Assembly: GCF_007004135.1 (NCBI RefSeq)
Contig: NZ_VJMG01000018.1
Coordinates: 1-64,000 of the forward strand
From: Affinirhizobium straminoryzae
GTDB lineage: Bacteria > Pseudomonadota > Alphaproteobacteria > Rhizobiales > Rhizobiaceae
Reading direction: 5' to 3'
DNA length: 64,000 nucleotides
Part shown: positions 15,483 to 25,209 of the stretch, piece by piece
Layout of the letters: each line of letters starts with the position of its first letter
Numbering within the stretch: the first letter of the stretch is position 1
Made by a program: the position numbers and the translations under genes
The notes under the pieces: model-generated
The model's database searches: none
Seen by the model: only the letters and a program-made list of their open reading frames with translations
What the model was told of the DNA's origin: nothing

Positions 15483-15923
15483 TTACCGGATCTCCGGCTC
15501 CACCAGCAGGGCCAGCAGGCCAAGCGACTCCTGCCAGCCGAGATAGCAGGCGGCTTCGGGGATGACGTCCGGAATGCCGTCCTGGGTGACGGTCAGTTCC
15601 GTACCGACGGAGACCTCGCGAAAGGTGATGGTGGATACCATTTCGCCGGGAAGGGCCGGATCGTCGAAGCGGTCGGCGTAGCGGATCGTCTGGTCCGGCA
15701 CGATCTCAAGATAGCGGCCGCCGAAGGAATGGGTTTCCTGCGTGGTGAAATTGGTGAAGGACATGCGGAATTCCCCGCCCTCCACCGGATCGAAGGCATG
15801 CATGCGGGCGGTAAACCCATGCGGCGGGTTCCATTTCACCATGGCATCCGGATCCATGAAGGCGCGGAACACCCGGTCGACCGGGGCCTTCAGCACCCGA
15901 TGCAGACGAACAGTGAAGGGCAC
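15483..15923 (-). CDS. SRPBCC (AHSA1-type) family protein
   Basis: 146 aa. The N-terminus VLKAPVDRVFRAFMDPDAM-like segment and the later FGGRYLEIVPDQTIRYADRF are typical of activator-of-Hsp90-homologue/START-like small ligand-binding proteins. The ligand is unknown. The start is GTG (CAC at 15921-15923 on the plus strand) preceded by GAGGAAAAG on the coding strand. It interrupts the glg cluster on the opposite strand, so it is unlikely to be a glycogen gene; the 127-base gap to glgX may hold divergent promoters. Confidence 0.82.
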   Translation of the reverse strand: MPFTVRLHRVLKAPVDRVFRAFMDPDAMVKWNPPHGFTARMHAFDPVEGGEFRMSFTNFTTQETHSFGGRYLEIVPDQTIRYADRFDDPALPGEMVSTITFREVSVGTELTVTQDGIPDVIPEAACYLGWQESLGLLALLVEPEIR

Positions 15924-16050
15924 GGCTTTTCCTCCTCGTTAAGCGCGTCACTCTATCGTCGCCAGATAGGGCGGTTGCGGCGGAAGTCCCTGCCCCGAAG
16001 AGAGAAAGTAAAGCCGCGGCCCGCCCGCCCGGCCGATTGCCGGAGTGTTC

Positions 16051-18057
16051 ATGACCGACCAGAGACAGGACGCCATACCGGACGCGATTCCGGGAGCCGT
16101 GCCCCACACACGGGGCGTGCGCTTTGCCGTATACTCGGCCCATGCCAAGGCGATCGATCTTTGCCTGTTCGACGGCGAGAACGAGACCCGGCTGCCGCTG
16201 AACAGGACCGCCACCGATCTCTTCGCGCTCCACGTGGCAGGGCTCAAGCCCGGCGCCCGCTACGGTTTTCGTGCGCAGGGCGTTTACGATCCGGATCGGG
16301 GGCTCTGGTTCGATCCCTCGAAGCTTCTGGTCGATCCCTATGCCCGCGAACTGGATCGCCCCTTCCGGCACGATGCCCGGCTTTCAACCTTCGGCGTGGA
16401 CACCGCATCACTGGTGCCGAAGGCGATCGTGACGGAAGACCGGCCGGTTGCTCCGGCGGCACCCCGCCTGCCGAAAGGCGGCCTGATCTACGAAGTCGCC
16501 GTGCGGCCCTTCACGCTGCTGCATCCAAAGGTGCCCGCGGCGCTGCGCGGCACGGTGGCGGCGCTCGCCCATCCCGCCGTGATCGCCCATCTGAAGCGGA
16601 TCGGTGTGGATGCCGTCGAGCTTCTGCCGATCACCGCCTGGATCGACGAACGGCACCTGCCGCCGCTCGGGCTCAGCAATGGCTGGGGCTATAACCCGGT
16701 CGCGATGATGGCGCTTGATCCGCGCCTCGTGCCGGGTGGCATGGCGGAACTGGCGGCCACCGTTGCGACGCTGCATGAAAACGGCATCGGCGTCATTCTC
16801 GATCTCGTCTTCAACCACAGCGGCGAAAGCGACCGTCATGGCGCGACGCTCTCCATGCGCGGGCTGGACAACCTCACCTATTATCGCCATGTGCCGGGCG
16901 CGCCGGGGCTGCTGGTCAACGACACGGGCACCGGCAATACGCTCGCCTGCGACCACCCGGTGGTGCGCCGGCTGATCCTCGATACGCTCCGCCACTTCGT
17001 GCGGCAGGCCGGCATCGATGGGTTCCGCTTCGATCTCGGCACCATTCTCGGCCGCAGCCCACAAGGCTTTTCGCGCGAGAGCGAGACCTTGCGAGCGATC
17101 CTCTCCGACCCGCTGCTGGCTGACCGGGTGATGATTGCCGAACCCTGGGATATCGGGCCCGGCGGCTATCAGCTCGGCCAGTTTCCGCCGCCCTTCCTCG
17201 AATGGAACGACCGCGCCCGCGACGATATCAGGCTCTACTGGCGCGGCGACGGCTGGAAGACCGGGCGACTGGCCCATGCGCTGGCCGGCTCCTCGGAGAT
17301 CTTTTCCGCGCACGGGCTCGGCGAAACGCGCAGCGTCAATTTCCTCGCCGCCCATGACGGCTTCACGCTGATGGACCTCGTTTCCTATTCCCACAAGCAC
17401 AACGAGGCGAATGGCGAGGACAACCGCGACGGCCACAACGACAATCATTCCTGGAACAACGGCGTGGAGGGCGAGACACGCGATCCCGCCATCCGCGACA
17501 GCCGGCGCCGCGATGTCCAGGCGCTGCTCGGTACGCTGTTTGCCACGCGCGGCACGCTGATGCTGACGGCCGGCGACGAAGGCGGCCGCAGCCAGCAGGG
17601 CAACAACAATGCCTATGCGCAGGACAATGCGCTCACCTGGCTCGACTGGACCACGCTCGATGATGACCTCGTGACGCACACCGCCCGGCTTGCCCGTTTG
17701 CGCCGCCGCTTCGATGTGTTTTCCGAGAGCGCGTTTTTCACGGGGCAGGATGGCGATGTGCTCTGGCTGAACGAACAGGGCAAGCCGATGACGACGGCGG
17801 ACTGGGAGCAGCCGGACCGGCAGCAGCTGACCATGCTGCTGAAAACCCGCGACCGCGAGGAGGATCGCGCCACCCGCCTCGCGGTGGTCTTCAACCGCAG
17901 CCACGATGCCCTTGCGGTGCATCTGCCGGGCGGTCCATGGCAGGATCTGTTCACCAAGGACCACGTCTTTTCGCCGGTGTTGCCCCCGCGCACCGTCATC
18001 TGGTTGAGAGAGCTTGCCGATCCGTCCGCACGTGATAAGGAAGCGGGCGAGAGCTGA
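16051..18057 (+). CDS. glgX: Glycogen debranching enzyme
   Basis: 668 aa from ATG 16051 (GGAG at 16042-16045; the GTG at 16045 would overlap that site). GH13_11 isoamylase-type enzyme that removes short alpha-1,6 branches from phosphorylase-limit glycogen. CBM48 N-terminal (about 1-110), barrel, C-terminal beta domain. The catalytic residues are D328 (GFRFDLG), E364 (IAEPWDIG) and D436 (AAHDGFTL). It belongs functionally to the upstream glg operon but is a separate unit because the SRPBCC gene lies between on the other strand. Confidence 0.95.
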   Translation: MTDQRQDAIPDAIPGAVPHTRGVRFAVYSAHAKAIDLCLFDGENETRLPLNRTATDLFALHVAGLKPGARYGFRAQGVYDPDRGLWFDPSKLLVDPYARELDRPFRHDARLSTFGVDTASLVPKAIVTEDRPVAPAAPRLPKGGLIYEVAVRPFTLLHPKVPAALRGTVAALAHPAVIAHLKRIGVDAVELLPITAWIDERHLPPLGLSNGWGYNPVAMMALDPRLVPGGMAELAATVATLHENGIGVILDLVFNHSGESDRHGATLSMRGLDNLTYYRHVPGAPGLLVNDTGTGNTLACDHPVVRRLILDTLRHFVRQAGIDGFRFDLGTILGRSPQGFSRESETLRAILSDPLLADRVMIAEPWDIGPGGYQLGQFPPPFLEWNDRARDDIRLYWRGDGWKTGRLAHALAGSSEIFSAHGLGETRSVNFLAAHDGFTLMDLVSYSHKHNEANGEDNRDGHNDNHSWNNGVEGETRDPAIRDSRRRDVQALLGTLFATRGTLMLTAGDEGGRSQQGNNNAYAQDNALTWLDWTTLDDDLVTHTARLARLRRRFDVFSESAFFTGQDGDVLWLNEQGKPMTTADWEQPDRQQLTMLLKTRDREEDRATRLAVVFNRSHDALAVHLPGGPWQDLFTKDHVFSPVLPPRTVIWLRELADPSARDKEAGES

Positions 18058-18092
18058 CGAACCGGAAGCTCCGATCCAAGTCAGGGGTATTC

Positions 18093-18581
18093 ATGCCGCA
18101 CGAGATCTCTCTGAGGGACGTGAAGGATCTGGTCGGACAGGAAATCGGAGTATCGGACTGGATCACGGTGGATCAGACGATGATCAACCAGTTCGGGGAT
18201 GCCACGCTCGATCATCAGTTCATCCATACCGACCCGGTGCGCGCTGCCGCGGAAAGCCCCTTCGGCGGCACCATTGCGCATGGTTTTCTCACGCTGTCGC
18301 TGCTGTCAGTGATGAACTTTGGCTCGCTGCCGCGCATTCGCGAACAGACCATGGGCCTGAACTACGGCTTCGACAAGCTGCGCTTCGGCTCGCCGGTGCG
18401 CACTGGCCGCCGCATTCGCGGGCGTTTCACGCTGACCGAAGCCCGCCTGCGCGGCGCCGGCATGCTGATGACCACCTATGACGTGACCGTCGACATCGAA
18501 AACGAGCGCAAGCCCGCCCTCACCGCCCAGTGGACGACCATCGTGCAGTTCGACCCGAAGGACCGGCCGGACGACTGGTGA
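18093..18581 (+). CDS. MaoC/NodN-like hydratase-dehydratase
   Basis: 162 aa hot-dog-fold protein. The hydratase dyad is visible as D40 and H45 in FGDATLDHQFIHTD; PFGGTIAHGFLTLSL and NYGFDKLRFGSPV complete the MaoC signature. The sequence is closest in style to rhizobial NodN-type single-domain MaoC proteins, which act on (R)-enoyl thioesters; the substrate here is unknown. It follows glgX by 35 bases and may be co-transcribed, though with no obvious pathway link. Confidence 0.88.
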   Translation: MPHEISLRDVKDLVGQEIGVSDWITVDQTMINQFGDATLDHQFIHTDPVRAAAESPFGGTIAHGFLTLSLLSVMNFGSLPRIREQTMGLNYGFDKLRFGSPVRTGRRIRGRFTLTEARLRGAGMLMTTYDVTVDIENERKPALTAQWTTIVQFDPKDRPDDW

Positions 18582-18888
18582 GCTAAGGTTTTCCGCGATT
18601 CGCCGCGATGGACTGAGCGCTGCCGGATCAGTCGCAAACTGGTTCTTGTTGGCAAAACACCACCCTCGAGCTGTACTCCCGAGATCGCTGCACGCCGTTC
18701 TGAATTTTCTTTCTAGGACTTAAGTCTAAGGACGGACGTTGGAAATGCCGCACTGCAAAAATGTAAAACCCATCAAAAACAATGGCTTTTACGATTCTCT
18801 CCGTGGAATTCCTGTTTTTTGTCAATTAACAATCACTAAAACATAGAGCCCTCAAATCCGCGTGCAAACAAGACGTGGGGCTAAGACA
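18582..18888. other. Gene-free stretch upstream of the chemoreceptor
   Basis: About 307 bases that become AT-richer toward 18889. It contains the 10-base perfect palindrome GACTTAAGTC at 18717-18726. A 65-codon open frame on the minus strand (18628-18825) has no recognisable similarity and atypical composition, so it is not called. The promoter of the chemoreceptor gene must lie here but no clear -35/-10 could be fixed. Confidence 0.4.
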
Positions 18889-21306
18889 ATGCAATTTCGT
18901 TCCATCAAGATGAAGATCGCCGTGCTGTCAGGGCTCAGCGTTCTTTCGGCTGTCGGCGGGCTTCTGGGCTATGGCATTCTGGCGACCTCAAACAGCCAGC
19001 GGTTCGTCAGCCAGAACATGTCCGAGCTGACACGGTCCATGACGACAAAGAGCCTGAAGAGCATCGCGTCCACGCAGGCCGGCTCCATTCAGGGCACGCT
19101 CAACGAGGCATTCGATGCCGCCCGCAACATCGGCCGTAGCTTCGAGGCCATGGCCGGCAGCGGCGCCATTCCGGCCACGGAACGCCGCAAGCAGTTCAAT
19201 GCCGTTCTGCTGAAGGTTCTTCAGGACAATCCGCAGTTCAATGGCACCTACAGCGCATGGGAACCGAATGCGCTGGATGGCGATGACGAGGCCTACCGCA
19301 ACAACAAGAAGACCGGCTCCGATGCCACGGGCCGCTTCCTGCCCTACTGGACGCGCGGCGCCAATGGCGGGATCGAGATCCAGCCGCTCGTGGAATACGA
19401 CAGCCGTGAACTGCATCCGAATGGCGTGATGAAGGGCGGTTGGTATATCGGACCGCAAACGGGTCAGGGCGAAAGCATCCTCGACCCCCTTCCCTATATC
19501 GTACAGGGCAAAAGCGTCTATCTCGCCACCATGTCCGTGCCACTGACGATCAACGGCAAATTCGCCGGCGTCGCGGGTGCCGACTTCGATCTTTCCTTCG
19601 TGCAGAAACTGGCGGAAACGGTGAAGGGGGGCCTGTTCGGCGGCAAGGCGTCCGTCAGCATCATCAGCCACAAGGGACTGGTGGTCGCCTCCAGCGAAAA
19701 GCCGGATCTGGTCGGCGCCTCCATGGAGAAGCTCAATCCCGCCCTTGGCGAGCTTCTGCCGAAGATCCAGTCTGGCAATGAGGAAGCCATAGAGGATGGC
19801 AAGACCTTCCGCGTCCTCTCGCCGATCAAGCTCGGCCGCACCAAGACGCCATGGGCGGTGCTGATCGAGGTTCCGGCCGAGATCGCCCTTGCCCAGGCCA
19901 CTGCGCTCGATCAGGCTCTGATCGCCCGCAACACGTCCGATGCCTGGACGCAGACCGGCGTCGGCCTCGGTGTGCTGATTGCCGGCGTTCTGGCCATGTG
20001 GCTTGTCTCGCGCTCGATCTCCCAGCCGATCGCCACCATGACCGGCACCATGCAGAAGCTGGCTGAAGGGGATCTTGGCGTGGACGTGCCCGGCACCGAA
20101 CGGGTGGATGAAATCGGCCAGATGGCAACGGCCGTGCAGATCTTCAAGGAAAATGGCCTTCGCGCACGTACCCTCGAGGAAGAAACGGAACGCAATCGCC
20201 ATCTCGGCGAAGAAGAGCGCAACCGCGTAGCCGCCCTCGACCGCAAGCGGGCGGACGACATGCAGCACGCGACAACCAGCCTTGCCCAAGGCCTGAAATG
20301 CATCTCCTCCGGTGATCTGACCTTCAGCTTCCATGAACCCTTCGCCGCAGATTTCGAAGGACTGCGCAGCGATTTCAACGCGGCCGTTCTTCAGCTTCGC
20401 AACGCCATGAACTCCGTCGCGACTACGACGTCGGCGATCGACAGCGGGTCGCGGGAACTGAGCCAGGGCGCCAACGACCTCTCCAAGCGCACCGAGCAGC
20501 AGGCCGCCGCGCTGGAGGAAACAGCGGCCGCGCTGGACGAGATCACTGCCAACGTGTCGAACTCCACCCGGCGCACCGAGGAGGCCCGCAGCGTGGCGCA
20601 GCGCGCCACCCGTGCCGCAACAGAATCGGCCGAGGTCGTCTCGCAGGCGGAGCTCGCCATGTCCAAGATCGAGGATTCCTCGCAGCAGATTTCCAACATC
20701 ATCGGGGTGATCGACGAGATCGCCTTCCAGACCAATCTGCTGGCCCTGAATGCAGGCGTGGAAGCGGCACGTGCCGGAGATGCCGGCAAGGGCTTTGCCG
20801 TCGTCGCCCAGGAAGTGCGCGAGCTTGCCCAGCGTGCGGCAACCGCCGCGCGGGAGATCAAGGGCCTCATCCAGAATTCGTCCACGGAAGTGGAAAATGG
20901 CGTGGATCTGGTGCGCAATGCCGGCAGCGCGCTGAAGACCATCGGCGATTTCATTCTGGAGATCAACGGGCATATGGAAGCGATCGCCACCTCCTCGCGC
21001 GAGCAATCCACCGGCCTGATGGAGGTCAACCAGGCCGTCAATGCGATGGACCAGACGACGCAGCAGAATGCGGCCATGGTGGAAGAATCGACCGCCGCCT
21101 CAACGGCGCTTGCCGCCGAAGCCGCCCGGCTGCGCGGACTGGTGGAGCAATTCCGTATCGCCGAGACACGCCACGATGCGCAGGCCCTCAGAGAGGTCGC
21201 ACGCGACATGGCGAACGCCCCGGGTGCTGCGCAGGGCCGCAGCCCACGCCGGCTGGCTGCCACAGGCACCGGAGGGGCGCGGACACAGGAATGGGGTGAG
21301 TTCTGA
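18889..21306 (+). CDS. Methyl-accepting chemotaxis protein (dCache sensor)
   Basis: 805 aa from ATG 18889; a GTG at 18862 is possible but less likely. TM1 about 9-31, a large periplasmic dCache-type sensor (about 38-350), TM2 about 357-376, HAMP (about 377-430), a second HAMP-like linker, then the kinase-control module with the conserved hairpin tip [20 protein letters not shown] from about 607. Reports ligand binding to CheA/CheW. The C-terminus is EWGEF, fitting the xWxxF tether that binds CheR/CheB in some receptors. The ligand cannot be told from sequence. No che genes are nearby. A strong hairpin follows the stop. Confidence 0.95.
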   Translation: MQFRSIKMKIAVLSGLSVLSAVGGLLGYGILATSNSQRFVSQNMSELTRSMTTKSLKSIASTQAGSIQGTLNEAFDAARNIGRSFEAMAGSGAIPATERRKQFNAVLLKVLQDNPQFNGTYSAWEPNALDGDDEAYRNNKKTGSDATGRFLPYWTRGANGGIEIQPLVEYDSRELHPNGVMKGGWYIGPQTGQGESILDPLPYIVQGKSVYLATMSVPLTINGKFAGVAGADFDLSFVQKLAETVKGGLFGGKASVSIISHKGLVVASSEKPDLVGASMEKLNPALGELLPKIQSGNEEAIEDGKTFRVLSPIKLGRTKTPWAVLIEVPAEIALAQATALDQALIARNTSDAWTQTGVGLGVLIAGVLAMWLVSRSISQPIATMTGTMQKLAEGDLGVDVPGTERVDEIGQMATAVQIFKENGLRARTLEEETERNRHLGEEERNRVAALDRKRADDMQHATTSLAQGLKCISSGDLTFSFHEPFAADFEGLRSDFNAAVLQLRNAMNSVATTTSAIDSGSRELSQGANDLSKRTEQQAAALEETAAALDEITANVSNSTRRTEEARSVAQRATRAATESAEVVSQAELAMSKIEDSSQQISNIIGVIDEIAFQTNLLALNAGVEAARAGDAGKGFAVVAQEVRELAQRAATAAREIKGLIQNSSTEVENGVDLVRNAGSALKTIGDFILEINGHMEAIATSSREQSTGLMEVNQAVNAMDQTTQQNAAMVEESTAASTALAAEAARLRGLVEQFRIAETRHDAQALREVARDMANAPGAAQGRSPRRLAATGTGGARTQEWGEF

Positions 21307-21314
21307 TCAGAACA

Positions 21315-21346
21315 AGGGGCGCCGGCCGTTCCCGGCGGGCGCCCCT
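21315..21346. terminator. GC-rich hairpin between the chemoreceptor gene and soxG
   Basis: AGGGGCGCCGGCCG (21315-21328) pairs with CGGCGGGCGCCCCT (21333-21346) with one mismatch and a TTCC loop. It lies between convergent genes (ends at 21306 and 21375). There is no T-run on either strand, so it may act as an mRNA 3'-end stabiliser or a Rho-assisted terminator. Confidence 0.55.
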
Positions 21347-21374
21347 GATGGCATTGCGAGACGAGGACCGCGCC

Positions 21375-21923
21375 TCAGATCTCCGCGTCCGTCGCCGCTT
21401 CGGCCAGAAGGCCGAAGGCATAGTCTGAAAACGAGCGCCAGCATTCCAGCCGGAAGGCATCCGGGCCTGTGCGCAGCAGAACCACCTCGATCTTGCCGAA
21501 CAGGGTGCGGGCGCAGGCGCCGACCGGAAAGGCCTTCAGCGACAGGTCAAGCGGGCAGCCGGCATTCAGCGCCTGGGAAGCCCCGGGACCCGACACCAGA
21601 ATCGCCGTATTGCGGTGGGAGACGTCGGTGGCCGAGTGCACGGCCCCGGAGGCGGCGGTCGCCTGCATCAGGCCGCTATCGCCTTCATCGATCACCAGCC
21701 ATTCATCCGGGCCGAGCCAGAGAGCCGTGCGGCCGCCGCCCGTGGCCGAGGTTTTGGGCGCGGTCGGCAGAGACAGCCCGAGCGCAGCGGACAAAGCCTC
21801 GACAGCATCGGGGCGAGCGCGCAGAGAAATGCGGGCCGCCGGACGAGCCGGCTGCAGCTGCACCGCAGGCGATCCGCCATAAGCGCCGGCAAGCGGCAAG
21901 GTGCGGGTGGCAAGCTCAGCCAT
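21375..21923 (-). CDS. soxG: Sarcosine oxidase gamma subunit
   Basis: 182 aa. Gamma subunits are small proteins with similarity to the T-protein fold; here RTALWLGPDEWLVIDEGD and the DVSHRNTAILVSGPGA region are typical. Part of cytoplasmic heterotetrameric sarcosine oxidase, which demethylates sarcosine to glycine, giving H2O2 and passing the one-carbon unit to tetrahydrofolate. Last gene of soxB-soxD-soxA-soxG; its start overlaps the soxA stop by 8 bases. Confidence 0.92.
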   Translation of the reverse strand: MAELATRTLPLAGAYGGSPAVQLQPARPAARISLRARPDAVEALSAALGLSLPTAPKTSATGGGRTALWLGPDEWLVIDEGDSGLMQATAASGAVHSATDVSHRNTAILVSGPGASQALNAGCPLDLSLKAFPVGACARTLFGKIEVVLLRTGPDAFRLECWRSFSDYAFGLLAEAATDAEI

Positions 21924-24873
21924 GGATGCGGCCTCCTTCCTTGTCGAAGAACACCATGTCGGTCACTTCGACGGCAATCGTCTTGTCCTTCATCGGCACG
22001 TAGAGCGTCTCGCCCATCCGCGCCCGGCCATTGGCAACAAGGCCGATGGCAATCGAACGGCCGAGATTTTCCGACCAGTAGGCGGAGGTCACGTGACCGA
22101 GCATGGTCATCGGCTTCACCTGGTTCGGGTTCTCCACGATCTGGCCGCCCTCTTCCAGCACCTCGGCCGGATCCCTGGTGAGAAGGCCGACCAGTTGCTT
22201 GCGGCCCTCGCGCATCAGGTCCGGGCGTTTGAGGCCGCGAATGCCGACGAAATCCGGCTTCTTCTTCGAGACGGCCCAGCCATAGCCCGCATCATCAGGC
22301 GTCACCGTGCCGTCCGTATCCTGGCCGACGATGATGTAGCCCTTTTCCGCGCGCAGCACGTGCATGGTTTCCGTGCCATAGAGGCAGCCTCCCATGGCCT
22401 CGGTCCTGCTCCAGATCGCCTTCCAGACGGCAGCACCGTAGTCGGCGGGCACGTTGACTTCGAAGCCCAGTTCGCCGGTAAAGGAGACGCGGAACAGACG
22501 GGCCGGAACGCCCATCACGGTGCATTCCGCCACGCTCATGTGCGGGAAGGCCTCGTTGGAAAGATCGAGCCCTTCCACCAGCGGTGCAATGATCTCACGC
22601 GCCTTGGGACCCTGTACGGCAATCACCGACCACTGTTCGGTGGTGGAGGTGAGCCAGACCTTGAGATCCGGGAATTCCGTCTGGAGATAATCCTCCATGT
22701 GATGCAGCACGCGCGGTGCACCGCCCGTCGTCGTCGTCACATGGAAGCGGTCTTCCGAGAGCCGCCCGACGACGCCATCGTCATAGACGAAACCGTCCTC
22801 GCGGGTCATGATGCCGTAGCGGCATTTGCCCGGTTTCAGGTTGTCCCAGGCATTGGTGTACATCAGGTTCAGGAATTTTGCCGCATCCGGACCGACCACC
22901 TCGATCTTGCCGAGCGTGGAGGCATCGAACACGCCGGCCACCGTGCGCGCCGTGCGGCACTCGCGATTGACAGCCTGATGCATGTCCTCGCCGCGCTTCG
23001 GAAAATACCAGGCACGCTTCCAGTTGCCGACATCCTCGAATTCCGCCCCGGCTTTGACCAGTTCGGCATGCAGCGGCGTCTTGCGGGCGGGGTCGAACAG
23101 GGAGCCACGCGAATGGGCGATCAGCGTGCCGTAGGTGACGGGCGTATAGGGTGCGCGGAAGGTGGTGAGGCCGACCTTGGGGATCTCCTTGCCAAGCATT
23201 TCGGCGGCAATCGCCAGACCGTGCATGTTGGAGAGCTTGCCCTGGTCAGACGCCATGCCATTCGTCGTGAAGCGCTTGATGTGCTCGATCGAATGCATGC
23301 CTTCGCGCACGGCAAGGCGGATGTCCTTGGCCGTCACGTCGTGCTGGAAATCGACGAAGGCCTTGACGACCTTGTCCTTTCCGGCCCCTTCGGCGGCACC
23401 GATCATGCCGCCCGTCCAGGCAAAGGGAACCTCGCCCGAAAGGCGGAGCGCACCCCCGCCCGCTGCCGCGGCGTCGGAGAGCAGCGTGTTCAAATCATCC
23501 GTGCCGTTGCAGGCGCCGACGGAGACGCAATCCTGCACATGCACATCCGGCAGGAAGCGTTCGGTCGCCGCGTCGAACTTCAGCTTGCCGCGCGACTGCG
23601 AGAAGAGATGCACCGAGGGCGTCCAGCCGCCGGACATCAGCAGCGCATCCACCGGGATCTTGCGGTTGTTGCTGGAACCGTTGCGCGCCACCGTGATCGA
23701 GGAAATGCGCAAATGCCCCGCCGTATCGATGACCGAATAGCCGGTCAGCACCTCGATGCCGAGGCCGCGGGCGGCAGAGACCACCGCTTCGCCCGGCTTG
23801 GCGCGGCAATCGACGATGGCCACCACATCGACGCCGGCCCGCTTCAGGTCGATCGCTGCCTCGTAGGCGGAATCATGGGCGGTGTAGACACCGACCTTAG
23901 AGCCGACGGCAACGCCATAGTGATTGAGATAGAGCCGCGCGGCGGAGGCGAGCAGGATGCCGGGACGATCATTGTTGGCAAATACCATGTGGCGCTCGAT
24001 GGCGCCGGTGGCAAGCACCACCTTCCTGGCGCGCACCTGCCACAGCCGCTCGCGCGGCAGCGCCGCATCCGGGCTGGCGAGGTGATCCGTCACCCGCTCC
24101 ACAAGACCGAGGAAATTGTGGTTGTAATAGCCGAACACGGTGGTGCGGGTCAGCACCCGCACATTCGGCATCGCCTTCAACTGCCGGAGTACATCCTGCG
24201 CCCAGTCATAGCCCGGCTTGCCGTCGATCGTGACGGCGGTATCGAACAGCAGCGCGCCGCCGACCTCCGCCCGCTCGTCGACGAGGATGACGTCGGCGCC
24301 GGTTTGGGCAGCAGACAACGCGGCCGTGAGGCCGGCCGCCCCGCCACCCGCCACCAGCACGTCGCAATGGGCAAACCGGTTGGCGTAGTGATCGGGATCC
24401 GCTTCCTTCGGCGCAACACCGAGACCGGCGGCCCGACGAATGATCGGCTCGTAGAGTTTTGCCCAGGCCTCGCGCGGCCACATGAAGGTCTTGTAGTAGA
24501 AGCCGGCCGGGAAGAAGGCAGACAACAGGTTGTTGAAGCCGCCGATATCGAAGGACAGGAAGGGCCAGCGGTTCTGCGAGCGAATGATCGCACCGTCGAA
24601 CACCTCCTGCACGCTGGCGCGCACGTTCGGCTGCCGGCGGGCGGCATCGCGGGAAACGTCGAGCAGCGCATTCGGCTCTTCCGGGCCAGCGGTCAGAATG
24701 CCGCGCGGACGGTGATACTTGAACGAGCGGCCCATCAGGTGCACGCCATTGGCAAGCAGCGCGGAGGCAACCGTATCGCCTTCCAGCGCAGTGTAGATCT
24801 TGCCGTCGAAGGTGAAGCGGGCGGTGCGGGCCGGCGTCAGGCGTCCGGCACCCTTGATGCGATGGGTGGTCAT
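21916..24873 (-). CDS. soxA: Sarcosine oxidase alpha subunit
   Basis: 985 aa, the standard length. N-terminal 2Fe-2S-ferredoxin-like fold (FTFDGKIYTALEGDTVASAL), then a dinucleotide-binding domain beginning VLVAGGGAAGLTAALSAAQ at about residue 170, and from about residue 600 a GcvT/aminomethyltransferase-like domain that handles the methylene-tetrahydrofolate product (MTREDGFVYDDGV, GELGFEVNVPADYG). ATGA overlap with soxD upstream. A very long open frame on the opposite strand across this gene is a compositional shadow. Confidence 0.96.
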   Translation of the reverse strand: MTTHRIKGAGRLTPARTARFTFDGKIYTALEGDTVASALLANGVHLMGRSFKYHRPRGILTAGPEEPNALLDVSRDAARRQPNVRASVQEVFDGAIIRSQNRWPFLSFDIGGFNNLLSAFFPAGFYYKTFMWPREAWAKLYEPIIRRAAGLGVAPKEADPDHYANRFAHCDVLVAGGGAAGLTAALSAAQTGADVILVDERAEVGGALLFDTAVTIDGKPGYDWAQDVLRQLKAMPNVRVLTRTTVFGYYNHNFLGLVERVTDHLASPDAALPRERLWQVRARKVVLATGAIERHMVFANNDRPGILLASAARLYLNHYGVAVGSKVGVYTAHDSAYEAAIDLKRAGVDVVAIVDCRAKPGEAVVSAARGLGIEVLTGYSVIDTAGHLRISSITVARNGSSNNRKIPVDALLMSGGWTPSVHLFSQSRGKLKFDAATERFLPDVHVQDCVSVGACNGTDDLNTLLSDAAAAGGGALRLSGEVPFAWTGGMIGAAEGAGKDKVVKAFVDFQHDVTAKDIRLAVREGMHSIEHIKRFTTNGMASDQGKLSNMHGLAIAAEMLGKEIPKVGLTTFRAPYTPVTYGTLIAHSRGSLFDPARKTPLHAELVKAGAEFEDVGNWKRAWYFPKRGEDMHQAVNRECRTARTVAGVFDASTLGKIEVVGPDAAKFLNLMYTNAWDNLKPGKCRYGIMTREDGFVYDDGVVGRLSEDRFHVTTTTGGAPRVLHHMEDYLQTEFPDLKVWLTSTTEQWSVIAVQGPKAREIIAPLVEGLDLSNEAFPHMSVAECTVMGVPARLFRVSFTGELGFEVNVPADYGAAVWKAIWSRTEAMGGCLYGTETMHVLRAEKGYIIVGQDTDGTVTPDDAGYGWAVSKKKPDFVGIRGLKRPDLMREGRKQLVGLLTRDPAEVLEEGGQIVENPNQVKPMTMLGHVTSAYWSENLGRSIAIGLVANGRARMGETLYVPMKDKTIAVEVTDMVFFDKEGGRIHG

Positions 24874-25196
24874 GCGACACCTCCTTCAACGGCCGGCGCG
24901 GCCGCAGGCTCGGAGCCGGGCACCGGTTGACGCGGCAGCCCGGCCTTGTAGCTCAGCAGGAACTTGTCGCTGACGGTATCGCGGATCGCGTTGAAGAAGC
25001 GGCCGCAGCCATGGATGTGACGCCAGCGCTCCCAGGCAATGCCCTTGGTGTTGTCACGCATGAAGAAATACTCGGCGAATTCATCGTCGGAGATCGCCGA
25101 AATGGTGTCCGGCCGCGCAATATGCGCCTCGCCGGCCCAGCGGAACTCCAGTTCGGAGCGGTCCTCGCCACAATAGGGGCAGTGGATCAGAAGCAT
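24870..25196 (-). CDS. soxD: Sarcosine oxidase delta subunit
   Basis: 108 aa zinc-binding subunit. Zn ligands visible: C6 and C9 in HCPYCGED and the H60/H62-C64 group in WRHIHGCGRFF. It is 13 bases after soxB and overlaps soxA by 4 bases, so stoichiometric synthesis by coupling is likely. The C-terminal tail after about residue 92 is proline/alanine-rich and poorly conserved in the family. Confidence 0.95.
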   Translation of the reverse strand: MLLIHCPYCGEDRSELEFRWAGEAHIARPDTISAISDDEFAEYFFMRDNTKGIAWERWRHIHGCGRFFNAIRDTVSDKFLLSYKAGLPRQPVPGSEPAAAPAVEGGVA

Positions 25197-25209
25197 CGTG
25201 GTCCCCTCG

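Noticed and set aside
18628..18825. A 65-codon minus-strand frame upstream of the chemoreceptor
   Set aside because: No ribosome site or similarity; the region looks like a promoter spacer.
21901..24930. A 1009-codon plus-strand frame opposite soxA
   Set aside because: Antisense of a full-length, motif-complete soxA; the His/Arg/Gly-rich translation is a shadow.
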